Both the position numbers and the translations under genes were made by a program. Below the pieces are notes generated by a model, which worked only from the letters and a program-made list of their open reading frames with translations, did no database searches and was not told where the DNA came from. From contig NZ_JNYE01000005.1 of assembly GCF_000717185.1 (NCBI RefSeq), positions 68,053 through 132,052 on the forward strand: DNA of 64,000 nt, in the 5' to 3' direction. This DNA comes from Kitasatospora phosalacinea (GTDB lineage Bacteria; Actinomycetota; Actinomycetes; Streptomycetales; Streptomycetaceae). Numbering within the stretch: position 1 is the first letter of the stretch; every line of letters begins with the position of its first letter. Below, in pieces: positions 33,369 through 43,118 of the stretch.

Positions 33369-34076
33369 TCAGGAGGCGTCCTTGAGCGGCCAGCGCGGGT
33401 CGACCACGGCCGCCGGGTCCTTGCGGCGCAGCCAGCTCTGCAGGTCGGCGGCCCAGGCGCGGTGCCAGTCGACCTGGCGGCGGTGCAGTTCGTCCAGCGG
33501 CAGGTCGCCGGCCTGGTCCGGGTACCGGTGGCCGAGGGCGACGGCGACCCGGACGGCGGCCAGCGCGTCGCTGCCCGCCTCGTGGGCGTCGCGCAGTTCG
33601 ACGCCGTAGACCTCGCAGACCCGCTGCAGGGTGCGCGAGCCCTTGCGGTACTTGTCCAGGGCGCGGTCGACGACCATCGCGTCGACCACCGGGCCGACCG
33701 GGCCGCCGAGGCGCTCGGCCAGCGTGGGCAGGCCGTGGCGGCGCAGTTCGGCGTCGAGCAGGGAGAGGTCGAACGGGGCGTTGAAGGCGACCACGGGGCG
33801 CCCGGCGGCGAGCCGCTCGGCCAGGGCGCGGGCGATCTCCTCGACGGCCGCGGCGGCGGGGCGGCCGTGCGCGCGGGCCTCGGCGTCGGTGATGCCGTGG
33901 ATGGCGGCGGCCTCGGCGGGTATCGGGACGCCCGGGTCGAGCAGCCAGGTGGTGGCGCCCTGGACGCCGCCGCCGAGGGTGTCGACCACGGCGGCGGTGA
34001 CGATCCGTGACTCCTCCGGGTCGGTGCCGGTGGTCTCCAGGTCGAAACCGGTGAGCGGCCCCTTCCACCAGGTCAT
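33369..34076 (-). CDS. DnaQ-like DEDDh 3'-5' exonuclease
   Basis: 235 aa from ATG 34076 with GGAAGGA upstream. ExoI GFDLETTGTD (D12, E14), ExoII AFNAPFDLSLLD, and ExoIII with the HEAGSDALA His/Asp pair are intact. It is a stand-alone epsilon-like exonuclease with a Trp-rich C-terminal tail (WHRAWAADLQSWLRR), probably used in repair or RNA trimming. Convergent with the deacetylase gene. Confidence 0.93.
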   Translation of the reverse strand: MTWWKGPLTGFDLETTGTDPEESRIVTAAVVDTLGGGVQGATTWLLDPGVPIPAEAAAIHGITDAEARAHGRPAAAAVEEIARALAERLAAGRPVVAFNAPFDLSLLDAELRRHGLPTLAERLGGPVGPVVDAMVVDRALDKYRKGSRTLQRVCEVYGVELRDAHEAGSDALAAVRVAVALGHRYPDQAGDLPLDELHRRQVDWHRAWAADLQSWLRRKDPAAVVDPRWPLKDAS

Positions 34077-34178
34077 GGGGTGTGTCCTTCCGTCAGCACT
34101 GCCAAGGTGCGTCCATCATCGCCTGCCGCAGTGACAGCGTCCTCGGCACGTCTGCCCCCCGGACGGGCCGGTACGCGC

Positions 34179-35426
34179 TCAGGAGACCGGCCGGGAGTCG
34201 CCCCACAGCCCTTCGAACTCCTCCCGGTAGACCTCCAGCAGCCCGGGCTCGGTGCCGCCGGACTCCTGCCCGGCGCCGCCGCGCAGCACCAGGGCGGGCG
34301 ACTCGATGCCGCGGGCCTTGCGCAGGTAGGGCTGGACGACGCCGAGGTCGGTGGAGCGCCGCCGCCCGCCCGCGCCGGTGGTGCGCTGGCCCTCGACCAG
34401 GTAGGCGGTGAACCGGGGCAGTTCGTCGAACACCCGGATCTCGAAGCTGCCCTGGTCGCGCAGCCGGGCCCGGACCCGGCGCACGTGCATGATGTTCATC
34501 TCCACGGCGCGGCCCAGCTCGCCGCGCCCGATCCCGAGTTCGCGTTCGCGGCGGCGCACCGCGCTGCTCGCCGGGTTGAGGAACAGCAGCCGCACCCGGC
34601 AGCCCTCGGAGGCGAGGCGGACCAGCCGCTTGCCGGTGTAGTTCTGGCAGAGCATGCCCAGGCCGATGCCGACCGCGTCCAGCCGCCGGGCGCCGTCGAG
34701 CAGGTCCTCGACCGGCAGGTCGCGCTGGAGGCGGACCCGGTCGGGGTGGACGGCGACCACGTCGGCGTACCGGCCGGCGACGAGTTCCTCGACCACGTCG
34801 GCGGGGACGCCGCCGTGCGCGCCGTCGAGCAGGGCGAGCAGCCGGGCGGCGGCCCGCTCGGTCTGGTCGAGGACGGTCTGCGACAGGGCCCGGTTGCGGG
34901 AGACCACGTGCCGGGCGACCTCCAGTTCGTCGAGCGCCAGCTCGACCTCCCGGCGGTCCACCAGGTGCGGTTCGAAGCAGGGCCAGTGCTGCACCATCAG
35001 TTCGCGCAGCTGCGGCAGGGTGAGGAAGACCAGCGGGTCGTCGTCGAGCGGGTCGAGCAGGTAGCCCTTGCGGCGGGAGACCTCGCGGACGGCGGCGGCC
35101 CGGTGCACCCACTCCTCGCCGGCCGGTCCGGCGGCGGCGGTGACCCACTCCTCGCCGTGCGCGGGCGCGTAGACGGGGCGCAGCACCTCGTCGACCAGGG
35201 CGCGCATCCGCTGCTCGACCAGGTTGAGCCAGACGTAGGCGCGGCCCGCGAGGCGGACCCGGCGGTAGGCGTCGTCCCACTGCTCGGCGGCCCAGGCGGG
35301 CGGCACGCCCTCGACGGGGCCGGTCTGCGGGGGCAGCGGGCCGCGGCCGCCGCGGACGACCAGCGTCGGGGCCTCGCTGCTGCCCGCCCGCGGGTCCGTG
35401 CCGTCGCCGCCGGCGGGGAACCCCAT
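34179..35426 (-). CDS. SAV2148 family HEPN domain protein
   Basis: 415 aa from ATG 35426 after AGGTGAGG. Helical throughout, with a HEPN-like segment (VWLNLVEQRMRALVDEVLRPVY) and the conserved block GIGLGMLCQNYTGKRLVRLASEGCRVRLLFLNP in part. The SAV2148 family is conserved in Streptomycetaceae without known function. HEPN proteins are often RNases; the R-X4-6-H motif is not obvious here, so nuclease activity is open. Confidence 0.8.
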   Translation of the reverse strand: MGFPAGGDGTDPRAGSSEAPTLVVRGGRGPLPPQTGPVEGVPPAWAAEQWDDAYRRVRLAGRAYVWLNLVEQRMRALVDEVLRPVYAPAHGEEWVTAAAGPAGEEWVHRAAAVREVSRRKGYLLDPLDDDPLVFLTLPQLRELMVQHWPCFEPHLVDRREVELALDELEVARHVVSRNRALSQTVLDQTERAAARLLALLDGAHGGVPADVVEELVAGRYADVVAVHPDRVRLQRDLPVEDLLDGARRLDAVGIGLGMLCQNYTGKRLVRLASEGCRVRLLFLNPASSAVRRRERELGIGRGELGRAVEMNIMHVRRVRARLRDQGSFEIRVFDELPRFTAYLVEGQRTTGAGGRRRSTDLGVVQPYLRKARGIESPALVLRGGAGQESGGTEPGLLEVYREEFEGLWGDSRPVS

Positions 35427-35827
35427 CCGCTACCTCACCTCTCGTCCGCCGCCCTGCGGGTGACGGTGCGTCCGCTGTGTCGCTCCACCACGACGGCCCT
35501 GGTCGCACGCCGCGTGGGCCCGGGGCTCGCGGTCCGGACGATCAAGGGTATCGCCCGGTGCCGCCGGGCCGCAGCCCTCTTGACAGCAAGCGGACCGGGC
35601 CCCGACGGTCCGTCACCGCCCGGCCACGCCGCGCCGACGGGCCGGGCCGCCGGGACACCCGTTCGGGCGAACCACGCGCGGATGGACGAGGAGTTCGGGC
35701 CGCCGCCGGGGAGTATGCGGATGTGCCGTGCGTCACCTGGTTGCCGCCCCGCACATGGCCGGGCGCTCCGCCGGGAATCCCCCACAGGAGCGCCAGTTCG
35801 CCTCTTGCGCAAGGAAGTTGAGGACTC
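35427..35827. other. Divergent intergenic region upstream of glgX
   Basis: 401 bp. TTGACA occurs at 35580-35585 with only a weak GACGGT 18 bp downstream. A perfect 10-bp palindrome CTTGCGCAAG (35804-35813) sits just before the glgX ribosome binding site. Otherwise no gene is visible. Confidence 0.45.
35804..35813. promoter_or_regulatory. LacI/MalR-like palindrome before glgX
   Basis: CTTGCGCAAG has the central CG and outer TTGC/GCAA of LacI-family operators. CTTGCAG/TTGCAAG-type elements control starch and maltose genes in Streptomyces. It lies 14 bp before the glgX ATG, suited to repression. Confidence 0.4.
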
Positions 35828-37936
35828 ATGCAGGTCTGGCCGGGGCAACCGTACCCGCTCGGTGCCACCTATGACGGCGCGGGCACCAACTTCGCCGTGT
35901 TCTCCGAGAGCGCGCACCGGATCGAGCTCTGCCTGCTCGCCGAGGACGGCACCGAGACGGTGGTCGAGCTCCGCGAGACCGACGCCTTCGTCCGGCACGC
36001 CTACCTCCCGGGCGTGCAGCCCGGCCAGCGCTACGGCTTCCGCGTGCACGGCCCGTACCGGCCGGGCCTGGGCCAGCGGCACAACGCCGCGAAGCTGCTG
36101 CTCGACCCGTACGCGAAGGCGATGAGCGGGCACGTCGACTGGGACGAGTCGGTGTACGGCTACCACTTCGGCGCGCCCGAGCGGCGCAACGACCTGGACT
36201 CGGCGCCGCACACCATGCACTCGGTGGTGATCAACCCGTACTTCGACTGGGGCACCGACCGGCCGCCGCGCACCGACTACCACCGCACCGTGGTGTACGA
36301 GGCGCACGTCAAGGGCCTGACCAGGCGGCACCCGGGCATCCCGGAGGAGATCCGCGGCACGTACGCGGGCCTGGCGCACCCGGCGGTGATCGAGCACCTG
36401 GCGAAGCTGGGCGTGACCGCGATCGAGCTGATGCCGGTGCACCAGTTCGTCCGCGACCACCGGCTGCGCGACCTGGGGCTGTCGAACTACTGGGGCTACA
36501 ACTCGGTCGGCTTCTTCGCCCCGCACTCCTCGTACTCCTCCACCGGCGACCGCGGGCAGCAGGTGCAGGAGTTCAAGTCGATGGTGAAGGCGCTGCACGC
36601 GGCCGGGATCGAGGTGATCCTCGACGTGGTCTACAACCACACCGCGGAGGGCAACCACCTGGGCCCGACGCTCTCCTTCCGCGGCCTGGACAACGCCTCG
36701 TACTACCGGCTCGCCAAGGACCGGCGCTTCTACGAGGACACCACCGGCACCGGCAACTCGCTGCTGATGCGCAGCCCGCACGTGCTCCAGATGATCATGG
36801 ACTCGCTGCGCTACTGGGTCACCGAGATGCACGTGGACGGCTTCCGCTTCGACCTGGCCGCGACGCTGGCCCGGCAGTTCCACGAGGTCGACCGGCTCTC
36901 CTCGTTCTTCGACCTCGTCCAGCAGGACCCGGTGGTCTCCCAGGCCAAGCTGATCGCCGAGCCCTGGGACCTCGGCGAGGGCGGCTACCAGGTCGGCAAC
37001 TTCCCGCCGCTGTGGACCGAGTGGAACGGCAAGTACCGCGACACCGTCCGCGACTTCTGGCGCGGCGAGCCCGCGACGCTGGCCGAGTTCGGCTCCCGGC
37101 TGACCGGCTCCTCCGACCTCTACCAGGACGACGGCCGCCGCCCGATCGCCTCGATCAACTTCGTCACCTGCCACGACGGCTTCACCCTGCGCGACCTGGT
37201 CTCCTACAACGGCAAGCACAACGAGGCCAACCACGAGGACAACCGGGACGGCGAGTCGCACAACCGCTCCTGGAACTGCGGCGCCGAGGGCCCCACCACC
37301 GACCCCGCCGTCCTCGACCTGCGGGCCCGCCAGCAGCGCAACTTCATCGCCACCCTGATGCTCTCCCAGGGCGTCCCGATGCTCTGCCACGGCGACGAGG
37401 CCGGGCGCACCCAGCGCGGCAACAACAACGCCTACTGCCAGGACTCCGAGCTGACCTGGGTCGACTGGGAGGGCGCGGACGCCGCGCTGCTGGAGTTCAC
37501 CCAGGGCATGATCTGGCTGCGCCGCGACCACCCGGTCTTCCGCCGCCGCCGCTTCTTCCACGGCCGCCCGGTCTCCGGCCCGCACGCCGACCTCACCGAC
37601 ATCGCCTGGTTCACGCCCGCGGGCGAGGAGATGACCGAGCGGGACTGGTCCACCTCGTACGCGAAGTCGCTGACCGTCTTCCTCAACGGCAACGCCATCT
37701 CCGAGCCGGACCGGCGCGGCGGCAAGATCGTCGACGACTCCTTCCTGCTGATGTTCAACGCCCACTTCGAACCGCTCACCTTCACCGTCCCCGCCGGTCA
37801 CGGCGAGGCCTGGCAGGTCGTCGTCGACACCGCCCTCCCCGCCCTCCCCCCGCGCGGCGCCGGCCCCCGCGTCAAGGCCGGCGACACCCTGCGCCTGCCC
37901 GACCGCGCGCTGCTGGTGCTCCAGCGCCCGGCGTAG
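35828..37936 (+). CDS. glgX: Glycogen debranching enzyme
   Basis: 702 aa, ATG 35828 with GAGGA upstream. CBM48 N-terminal domain (PLGATYDGAGTNFAVFSE), then a GH13_11 (beta/alpha)8 barrel: DVVYNHTAEG, VDGFRFDLA (nucleophile Asp), IAEPWD (acid Glu), TCHDGFTL. Asn-rich loop HNEANHEDNRDGESHN is typical of GlgX. It removes alpha-1,6 branches from glycogen or limit dextrin, feeding linear maltodextrin to TreY/TreZ downstream. Confidence 0.97.
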   Translation: MQVWPGQPYPLGATYDGAGTNFAVFSESAHRIELCLLAEDGTETVVELRETDAFVRHAYLPGVQPGQRYGFRVHGPYRPGLGQRHNAAKLLLDPYAKAMSGHVDWDESVYGYHFGAPERRNDLDSAPHTMHSVVINPYFDWGTDRPPRTDYHRTVVYEAHVKGLTRRHPGIPEEIRGTYAGLAHPAVIEHLAKLGVTAIELMPVHQFVRDHRLRDLGLSNYWGYNSVGFFAPHSSYSSTGDRGQQVQEFKSMVKALHAAGIEVILDVVYNHTAEGNHLGPTLSFRGLDNASYYRLAKDRRFYEDTTGTGNSLLMRSPHVLQMIMDSLRYWVTEMHVDGFRFDLAATLARQFHEVDRLSSFFDLVQQDPVVSQAKLIAEPWDLGEGGYQVGNFPPLWTEWNGKYRDTVRDFWRGEPATLAEFGSRLTGSSDLYQDDGRRPIASINFVTCHDGFTLRDLVSYNGKHNEANHEDNRDGESHNRSWNCGAEGPTTDPAVLDLRARQQRNFIATLMLSQGVPMLCHGDEAGRTQRGNNNAYCQDSELTWVDWEGADAALLEFTQGMIWLRRDHPVFRRRRFFHGRPVSGPHADLTDIAWFTPAGEEMTERDWSTSYAKSLTVFLNGNAISEPDRRGGKIVDDSFLLMFNAHFEPLTFTVPAGHGEAWQVVVDTALPALPPRGAGPRVKAGDTLRLPDRALLVLQRPA

Positions 37937-37988
37937 TGCTCCGGTTCGCCCCCGACCGGTACGCCTAACCGCGCCCGGGCCCGGGTAA

Positions 37989-38024
37989 CCCCCTCTGCAG
38001 CGTGAAACCGCAGATCAGAGGGGG
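37989..38024 (+). terminator. Hairpin after glgX whose 3' arm is the SDR ribosome binding site
   Basis: CCCCCTCTG pairs with CAGAGGGGG (9 bp, 18-nt loop). The 3' arm GAGGGGG is also the Shine-Dalgarno for the GTG at 38031. It may end glgX transcription or control SDR translation. Confidence 0.5.
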
Positions 38025-38030
38025 TACGAA

Positions 38031-38873
38031 GTGTCTCGTCGGTGGTTGGTGACCGGGTGTTCGTCGGGGCTGGGGCTGGCGCTGGCGCGGGCGGTGGTGG
38101 CGGCCGGGGACCGGATCGTGGCGACCAGCCGGGGGGCCTCGCCGCTGGACGCGCTGGCGGCGCAGTTCCCGGCGCAGGTGGTGCCGGCCCGGCTGGAGCT
38201 GCGCAGCGCGGCGGACTGCGCGGCGGTGGTGGAGCTGGCCCGCGAGCGCCTGGGCGGGGTGGACGTGCTGGTGAACAACGCCGGGGTGGGCCTGTTCGGG
38301 GCGGTGGAGGAGGTCTCGGACGCGGAGCTGCGCGACCAGCTGGAGGTGCTGGCGGTGGCGCCGTGGCGGCTGGCCCGGCTGGTGCTGCCGCTGATGCGGG
38401 CGCAGGGCGGCGGGCACGTGGTGAACGTCTCCTCGGTGGGCGGCCGGATGGCCTTCCCCGGCCTGGGGGCGTACGTGGCGGGCAAGTTCGCGCTGGAGGG
38501 GGCGAGCCTGGCGCTGGCGGCGGAGGCCGCGCCGTTCGGGGTGCGGGTGACGGTGGTGGAGCCGGGCGGTTTCGCCACCTCGTACGGGAACTCGCTGGCC
38601 GAGGCGGCGGGGCGGCTGCCGGAGTACGGGGAGGCGCTGGCGCCGATGCGCGCGGCGCTGCGCGGCATGGCGGGGGACGCGGAGCTGAACCGGCCGGAGG
38701 CGTTCGCGGAGCTGGTGCTGCGGGTCGTCGCGGCGGGGTCGGGCCCGGTGCGGGTGCCGGTGGGGCCGGACGCGTACGCGATGGTGGAGGCGGCGCTGAC
38801 CGGGGAGGCGGCGGAGCTGGCGGCGGCCCGGGCGCTGGCGGGCGAGGGGGTCGCGGAGCCCGATCCGGTCTGA
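38031..38873 (+). CDS. Short-chain dehydrogenase/reductase
   Basis: 280 aa, GTG start after GAGGGGG. Cofactor motif TGCSSGLG (8-15), NNAG (about 82-85), and catalytic Ser near 134, Y148 and K152 (YVAGK) are all intact. The TGCSSGLG start of this SDR subgroup usually binds NADP(H). Substrate unknown; it lies between glycogen and trehalose genes but need not take part. Confidence 0.92.
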   Translation: MSRRWLVTGCSSGLGLALARAVVAAGDRIVATSRGASPLDALAAQFPAQVVPARLELRSAADCAAVVELARERLGGVDVLVNNAGVGLFGAVEEVSDAELRDQLEVLAVAPWRLARLVLPLMRAQGGGHVVNVSSVGGRMAFPGLGAYVAGKFALEGASLALAAEAAPFGVRVTVVEPGGFATSYGNSLAEAAGRLPEYGEALAPMRAALRGMAGDAELNRPEAFAELVLRVVAAGSGPVRVPVGPDAYAMVEAALTGEAAELAAARALAGEGVAEPDPV

Positions 38874-38960
38874 GCGCGGGGGGGCGCCGCGCGCCCGTTC
38901 GGCGCCCGTTCGGCGCAGTGCGGGCGGTAGGGGCGGGGCGGCCAGGGTAGGCATGCGGGT

Positions 38961-41351
38961 ATGACCTCAGCCGCCGCACGCCCCGAGCCGGCCGGTACCC
39001 CGACGGCCAGTTACCGGCTCCAGCTGCAGCCGGAGTTCACGCTGCACGACGCCCGCCGGGCGGTGCCGTACCTGGCGGCGCTCGGCGTGTCGCACCTGCA
39101 CCTGTCGCCGCTGCTGGAGGCGGTGGCGGGGTCGACGCACGGGTACGACACGCTCGACCACAGCCGGATCAGCGAGCAGCTGGGCGGCGAGGGGGCGCTG
39201 CGCGAGCTGGCCGCGGAGGCGGCGGCGCACGGGCTGGCGCTGATCGCGGACGTGGTGCCGAACCACATGGCGCTGCCGGTGCCGGAGCGGCTGAACGGGC
39301 CGCTGTGGCAGGTGCTGAAGAACGGCCCGGACGACCCGTTCGCGGCCTGGTTCGACATCGACTGGACGGCCCAGCCGGGCCCGGTGGACGCGCCGGAGCG
39401 GGGGCGGCTGCTGCTGCCGCTGCTGGGCGACCGGCTGGGCGCGGTGCTGGGGCAGCTGGCGGTGGACGGCGGGGTGCTGCGCTACCACGAGCACGAGTTC
39501 CCGCTGCGGCCCGGCACCGAGGGGCTGCCGCTGCCGGAGCTGCTGGAGCGGCAGTGGTACCGGCTGTGCTGGTGGCAGCTGGCCGACGAGCAGGTCAACT
39601 ACCGCCGCTTCTTCACCGTCAACGACCTGATCGCCGTCCGGGTGGAGGTCCCGGAGGTGTTCGAGGCGACGCACGGGGTGCTGCTGCGGCTGCACCGGGA
39701 GGGCGTGCTGGCGGGCTTCCGGATCGACCACCCGGACGGGCTGGCGGATCCGCGCGGCTACCTGCGGCGGCTCGCGGAGGCCACCGGCGGGGCGTACACG
39801 GTGGTGGAGAAGATCCTGACCGGGGACGAGGCGCTGCCCGCGGACTGGCCGTGCGCGGGGACGACGGGGTACGACGCGCTGCGCCGGATCGACGGGGTGC
39901 TGACCGACCGGCGGGGCGCGGAGAAGCTGTTCGCGGCCTACCGGCGGGACGTGGGCGAGGCGGCCGGTCCGGCGGAGGCGGGCCGGGCCGGGCGGGCCGA
40001 GATGGTCGCGCCGGGCGGGGCGCTGTCGGCGGAGACCGAGCGGCTGGCCCGCCTGGTGGGGCGGATCTGCGCGGAGGGCCCGGAGCTGGCGGACCACGCG
40101 CCGCTGGCGGTGCGCCGGGCGCTGGAGGAGCTGCTGGCCGGCTACCCGGTGTACCGGCCGTACGTGGTGCCGGGCGAGGACGCCCCGGCCGAGGCGCGGG
40201 CGGCGCTGGCGGCCCCGCCGGACGGCTCGGACACCGCCCTGCTGGTGCGGGCGCTGGCGCTGGGCGGGCTGGGGCGGTCGGCGGCGAAGGACGAGTTCTG
40301 CCACCGGTTCGGGCAGACCGCGTCGGCGGTGGCGGCGAAGGGCGTGGAGGACACCGCGTTCTACCGGTTCAACGCGCTGCTGTCGCTGAACGAGGTGGGC
40401 GGCCTGCCGGAGCGTCCGGGCGTGTCGGTGGCGGAGTTCCACCACTGGTGCGCGGAGCAGGAGCGGCTGTGGCCGGGCGCGATGACGGCGCTGTCCACGC
40501 ACGACACCAAGCGCAGCGCGGACGCCCGGGCCCGTCTGGCGGTGCTGGCGGAGCTGCCGGAGGTGTGGGCGGCGGAGTGCGCGGCGTGGACGCTGGCGGC
40601 GGGGCCGTGCGCGGACCGCTCGACGGCCTGGCTGCTGTGGCAGACGCTGCTGGCGGCGTGGCCGCTGTCCGAGGAGCGGCTGCTGGGGGTGGTGCTGAAG
40701 TCGGTGCGGGAGGCGAAGCGGCGCACCTCGTGGAAGGAGCCGGACACCGGGTTCGAGGGCTGGCTGACGCAGTACCTGCGGGGGGCGCTGGCCAATCCGG
40801 GACTGTGCCCGCGGATCGCCGGGTTCGCCGGGCTGATCGCGCCGTTCGCCCGGGTGAACTCGCTGTCGGCGGCGCTGCTGCACCTGCTGGCGCCGGGCGT
40901 GCCGGACGTGTTCCAGGGTGGCGAGGAGCCGCTGTACACGCTGGTCGACCCGGACAACCGGGCGCCGGTGGACCTGGGCGCGCTGGCGGTGCGGCTGACC
41001 GACTCGCCGGAGCCGCGCCCGGGCGACCTGGCCCGGGAGAAGCTGCACCTGACCACCACGGCCCTGCACCTGCGCCGCACCCGCGAGCTGGGCTCGTACC
41101 GGCCGCTGGCGGCGGACGGCCCGGCCGCGGAGCACCTGGTGGCGTTCGGGCGGGGCGAGCGGGTGCTGTGCGCGGCGACCCGGCTGCCGTACGGGCTGCA
41201 CCGGGCGGGCGGCTGGCGCGAGACCACGCTGGAGCTGCCGCCGGGCCGCTGGACGGACCTGCTGACGGACCGCCACTTCACCGGCGGCCCGGTCGAACTG
41301 TCTTACCTGTTCCGGCAGTTGCCGGTGGCGTTGCTCTCGGAGGGGTCGTGA
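38961..41351 (+). CDS. treY: Malto-oligosyltrehalose synthase
   Basis: 796 aa. TAGGCA lies 7 nt before the ATG and no clear ribosome binding site is seen, so the mRNA may be leaderless. GH13_26 features: SYRLQLQPEFTLHDA at the start, HGYDTLDHSRIS, DVVPNHMA, GFRIDHPDGLADP with the nucleophile Asp, VVEKIL with the acid Glu, and LSTHDTKRSAD. It isomerises the reducing-end glucose of maltodextrin to an alpha,alpha-1,1 linkage. The stop overlaps the treZ ATG by one base. Confidence 0.97.
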   Translation: MTSAAARPEPAGTPTASYRLQLQPEFTLHDARRAVPYLAALGVSHLHLSPLLEAVAGSTHGYDTLDHSRISEQLGGEGALRELAAEAAAHGLALIADVVPNHMALPVPERLNGPLWQVLKNGPDDPFAAWFDIDWTAQPGPVDAPERGRLLLPLLGDRLGAVLGQLAVDGGVLRYHEHEFPLRPGTEGLPLPELLERQWYRLCWWQLADEQVNYRRFFTVNDLIAVRVEVPEVFEATHGVLLRLHREGVLAGFRIDHPDGLADPRGYLRRLAEATGGAYTVVEKILTGDEALPADWPCAGTTGYDALRRIDGVLTDRRGAEKLFAAYRRDVGEAAGPAEAGRAGRAEMVAPGGALSAETERLARLVGRICAEGPELADHAPLAVRRALEELLAGYPVYRPYVVPGEDAPAEARAALAAPPDGSDTALLVRALALGGLGRSAAKDEFCHRFGQTASAVAAKGVEDTAFYRFNALLSLNEVGGLPERPGVSVAEFHHWCAEQERLWPGAMTALSTHDTKRSADARARLAVLAELPEVWAAECAAWTLAAGPCADRSTAWLLWQTLLAAWPLSEERLLGVVLKSVREAKRRTSWKEPDTGFEGWLTQYLRGALANPGLCPRIAGFAGLIAPFARVNSLSAALLHLLAPGVPDVFQGGEEPLYTLVDPDNRAPVDLGALAVRLTDSPEPRPGDLAREKLHLTTTALHLRRTRELGSYRPLAADGPAAEHLVAFGRGERVLCAATRLPYGLHRAGGWRETTLELPPGRWTDLLTDRHFTGGPVELSYLFRQLPVALLSEGS

Positions 41352-43087
41352 TGCGGTACCAGGTGTGGGCGCCGGACGCCAAGGTGGTCGAGGTCGAGGT
41401 CGGGGCGGTCCCGTACCTGCTGGAGCGCGACCCGGCCCGGCCGGGCTGGTGGCGCGGCGAGGCGCCGGAGGGCGACTACGGGTTCCGGCTGAACGGGGGC
41501 CGGGCGCTGCCGGACCCGCGCTCGGCCCGGCAGCCGTTCGGCCCGGACGGGCTGAGCCGCCCCGTCGACCACGCGGCGTTCGCCTGGTCGGAGACGGCCT
41601 GGCGGGGGCGCCCGCTGCCGGGCTCGGTGGTGTACGAGCTGCACGTCGGGACGTTCACCCTGGAGGGGACGTTCGACGCGGCCGCCGAGAAGCTCGACCA
41701 CCTGGTCGAACTGGGCGTCGACTTCGTCGAGTTGATGCCGGTGTGCGCCTTCCCGGGCCGCTCCGGCTGGGGGTACGACGGGGTGGACCTGTGGGCGGTG
41801 CACGAGCCGTACGGCGGCCCGGACGGGCTGAAGCGCTTCGTGGACGCGGCGCACCGGCGCGGCCTGGGCGTGGTGCTGGACGTGGTGCACAACCACCTCG
41901 GCCCGTCCGGCAACTACCTTCCGCAGTACGGCCCGTACTTCACCGACCGGCACCAGACGCCGTGGGGTTCGGCGGTCAACCTGGACGCGCCGGGCTCGGA
42001 CGAGGTGCGGGCGTTCCTGGTCGGCAGCGCGCTGGCCTGGCTGCGCGACTACCGGATCGACGGGCTGCGACTGGACGCGGTGCACGCCCTGGTGGACACC
42101 CGGGCCCGGCACTTCCTGGAGGAACTCGCCGCCGAGGTGCAGAAGTTGGCGCAGGCGACCGGGCGCCCGCTGTTCCTGGTCGGCGAGTCCGACCTGAACG
42201 ACCCGCGCACCACCGCCGCCCGGGAGGCGGGCGGGCAGGGCCTGGACGCGCAGTGGAGCGACGACTTCCACCACGCGCTGCACTGCCTGCTGACCGGCGA
42301 ATCGCAGGGCTACTACGCGGACTTCGCCGCCGACCCGTACGCGGCGCTCGCCAAGACGCTCACCCAGGGCTTCTTCCACGACGGGAGCTGGTCCTCGTTC
42401 CGGGGCCGCTCGCACGGCCGCCCGTTCCCGCCGGAGCGCGGGCACCGGCTGCTGGGCTACGCGCAGACCCACGACCAGGTCGGCAACCGGGCCACCGGCG
42501 ACCGGCTCTCCGCGGCGCTGCCGCCGGGACGGCTGGCGGCGGCCGCGGCGCTGGTGCTGACCTCGCCGTTCACGCCGATGCTGTTCATGGGCGAGGAGTG
42601 GGGCGCGGGCACGCCCTGGCAGTACTTCACCGACCACACCGACCCGCAGTTGGCCGAGGCCGTCCGGCAGGGGCGGCGGCGGGAGTTCGCCGAGCACGGC
42701 TGGCGGGCCGAGGACGTGCCCGATCCGCAGAGCCCGGCCACCGTCGCCGCCTCCACCCTGGACTGGTCCGAGCCCGGGCGCGCACCGCACGCCGAACTGC
42801 TCGCCTGGTACCGGCAGTTGATCCGGCTGCGGCGCACCGCCCCGGAGCTCGCGGACGGCGACCTGGCGGCGGTGCGGGTGCGCCACGACGCGGCGGCCGG
42901 CTGGCTGGCGGTGCACCGCGGCCGCTACCGGGTGCTGGTGCGGCTCGGCGGCGGCCCGCAGCCGCTGCCCGTCCCGCTGGAGGGCGAACTCGCCGCGCTG
43001 GAGGCCTCGTTCGGCGAGGTCGCGGCCGGGCCGAACGGCGCGGTGCTGCTCGGCCCGGACGCGGTGGCGGTCGTCCGCACCGCCTGA
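41351..43087 (+). CDS. treZ: Malto-oligosyltrehalose trehalohydrolase
   Basis: 578 aa from ATG 41351, overlapping the treY TGA by one base, so the two are coupled. N-terminal CBM48-like domain (YQVWAPDAKVVEVEV), then a GH13_10 barrel: DVVHNHLGPSGNY, DGLRLDAVHAL (nucleophile Asp), LVGESDLNDP (acid Glu), QTHDQVGNRA. It releases trehalose from the TreY product. Confidence 0.97.
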   Translation: MRYQVWAPDAKVVEVEVGAVPYLLERDPARPGWWRGEAPEGDYGFRLNGGRALPDPRSARQPFGPDGLSRPVDHAAFAWSETAWRGRPLPGSVVYELHVGTFTLEGTFDAAAEKLDHLVELGVDFVELMPVCAFPGRSGWGYDGVDLWAVHEPYGGPDGLKRFVDAAHRRGLGVVLDVVHNHLGPSGNYLPQYGPYFTDRHQTPWGSAVNLDAPGSDEVRAFLVGSALAWLRDYRIDGLRLDAVHALVDTRARHFLEELAAEVQKLAQATGRPLFLVGESDLNDPRTTAAREAGGQGLDAQWSDDFHHALHCLLTGESQGYYADFAADPYAALAKTLTQGFFHDGSWSSFRGRSHGRPFPPERGHRLLGYAQTHDQVGNRATGDRLSAALPPGRLAAAAALVLTSPFTPMLFMGEEWGAGTPWQYFTDHTDPQLAEAVRQGRRREFAEHGWRAEDVPDPQSPATVAASTLDWSEPGRAPHAELLAWYRQLIRLRRTAPELADGDLAAVRVRHDAAAGWLAVHRGRYRVLVRLGGGPQPLPVPLEGELAALEASFGEVAAGPNGAVLLGPDAVAVVRTA

Positions 43088-43090
43088 GCG

Positions 43091-43118
43091 GCCTGCGGGC
43101 CTGCGGGCCTGCGGGCCT
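43091..43118. repeat. 8-bp tandem repeat GCCTGCGG, 3.5 copies
   Basis: Sits between the convergent treZ and transketolase genes and overlaps the transketolase stop codon by two bases. Confidence 0.85.

Noticed and set aside
35580..35610. TTGACA as a glgX promoter
   Set aside because: The matching -10 is poor and the distance to the gene is over 220 bp; mentioned only in the intergenic note.
38891..38912. 11-bp tandem repeat GCGCCCGTTCG before treY
   Set aside because: Only two copies and within skewed intergenic DNA; no regulatory reading could be supported.
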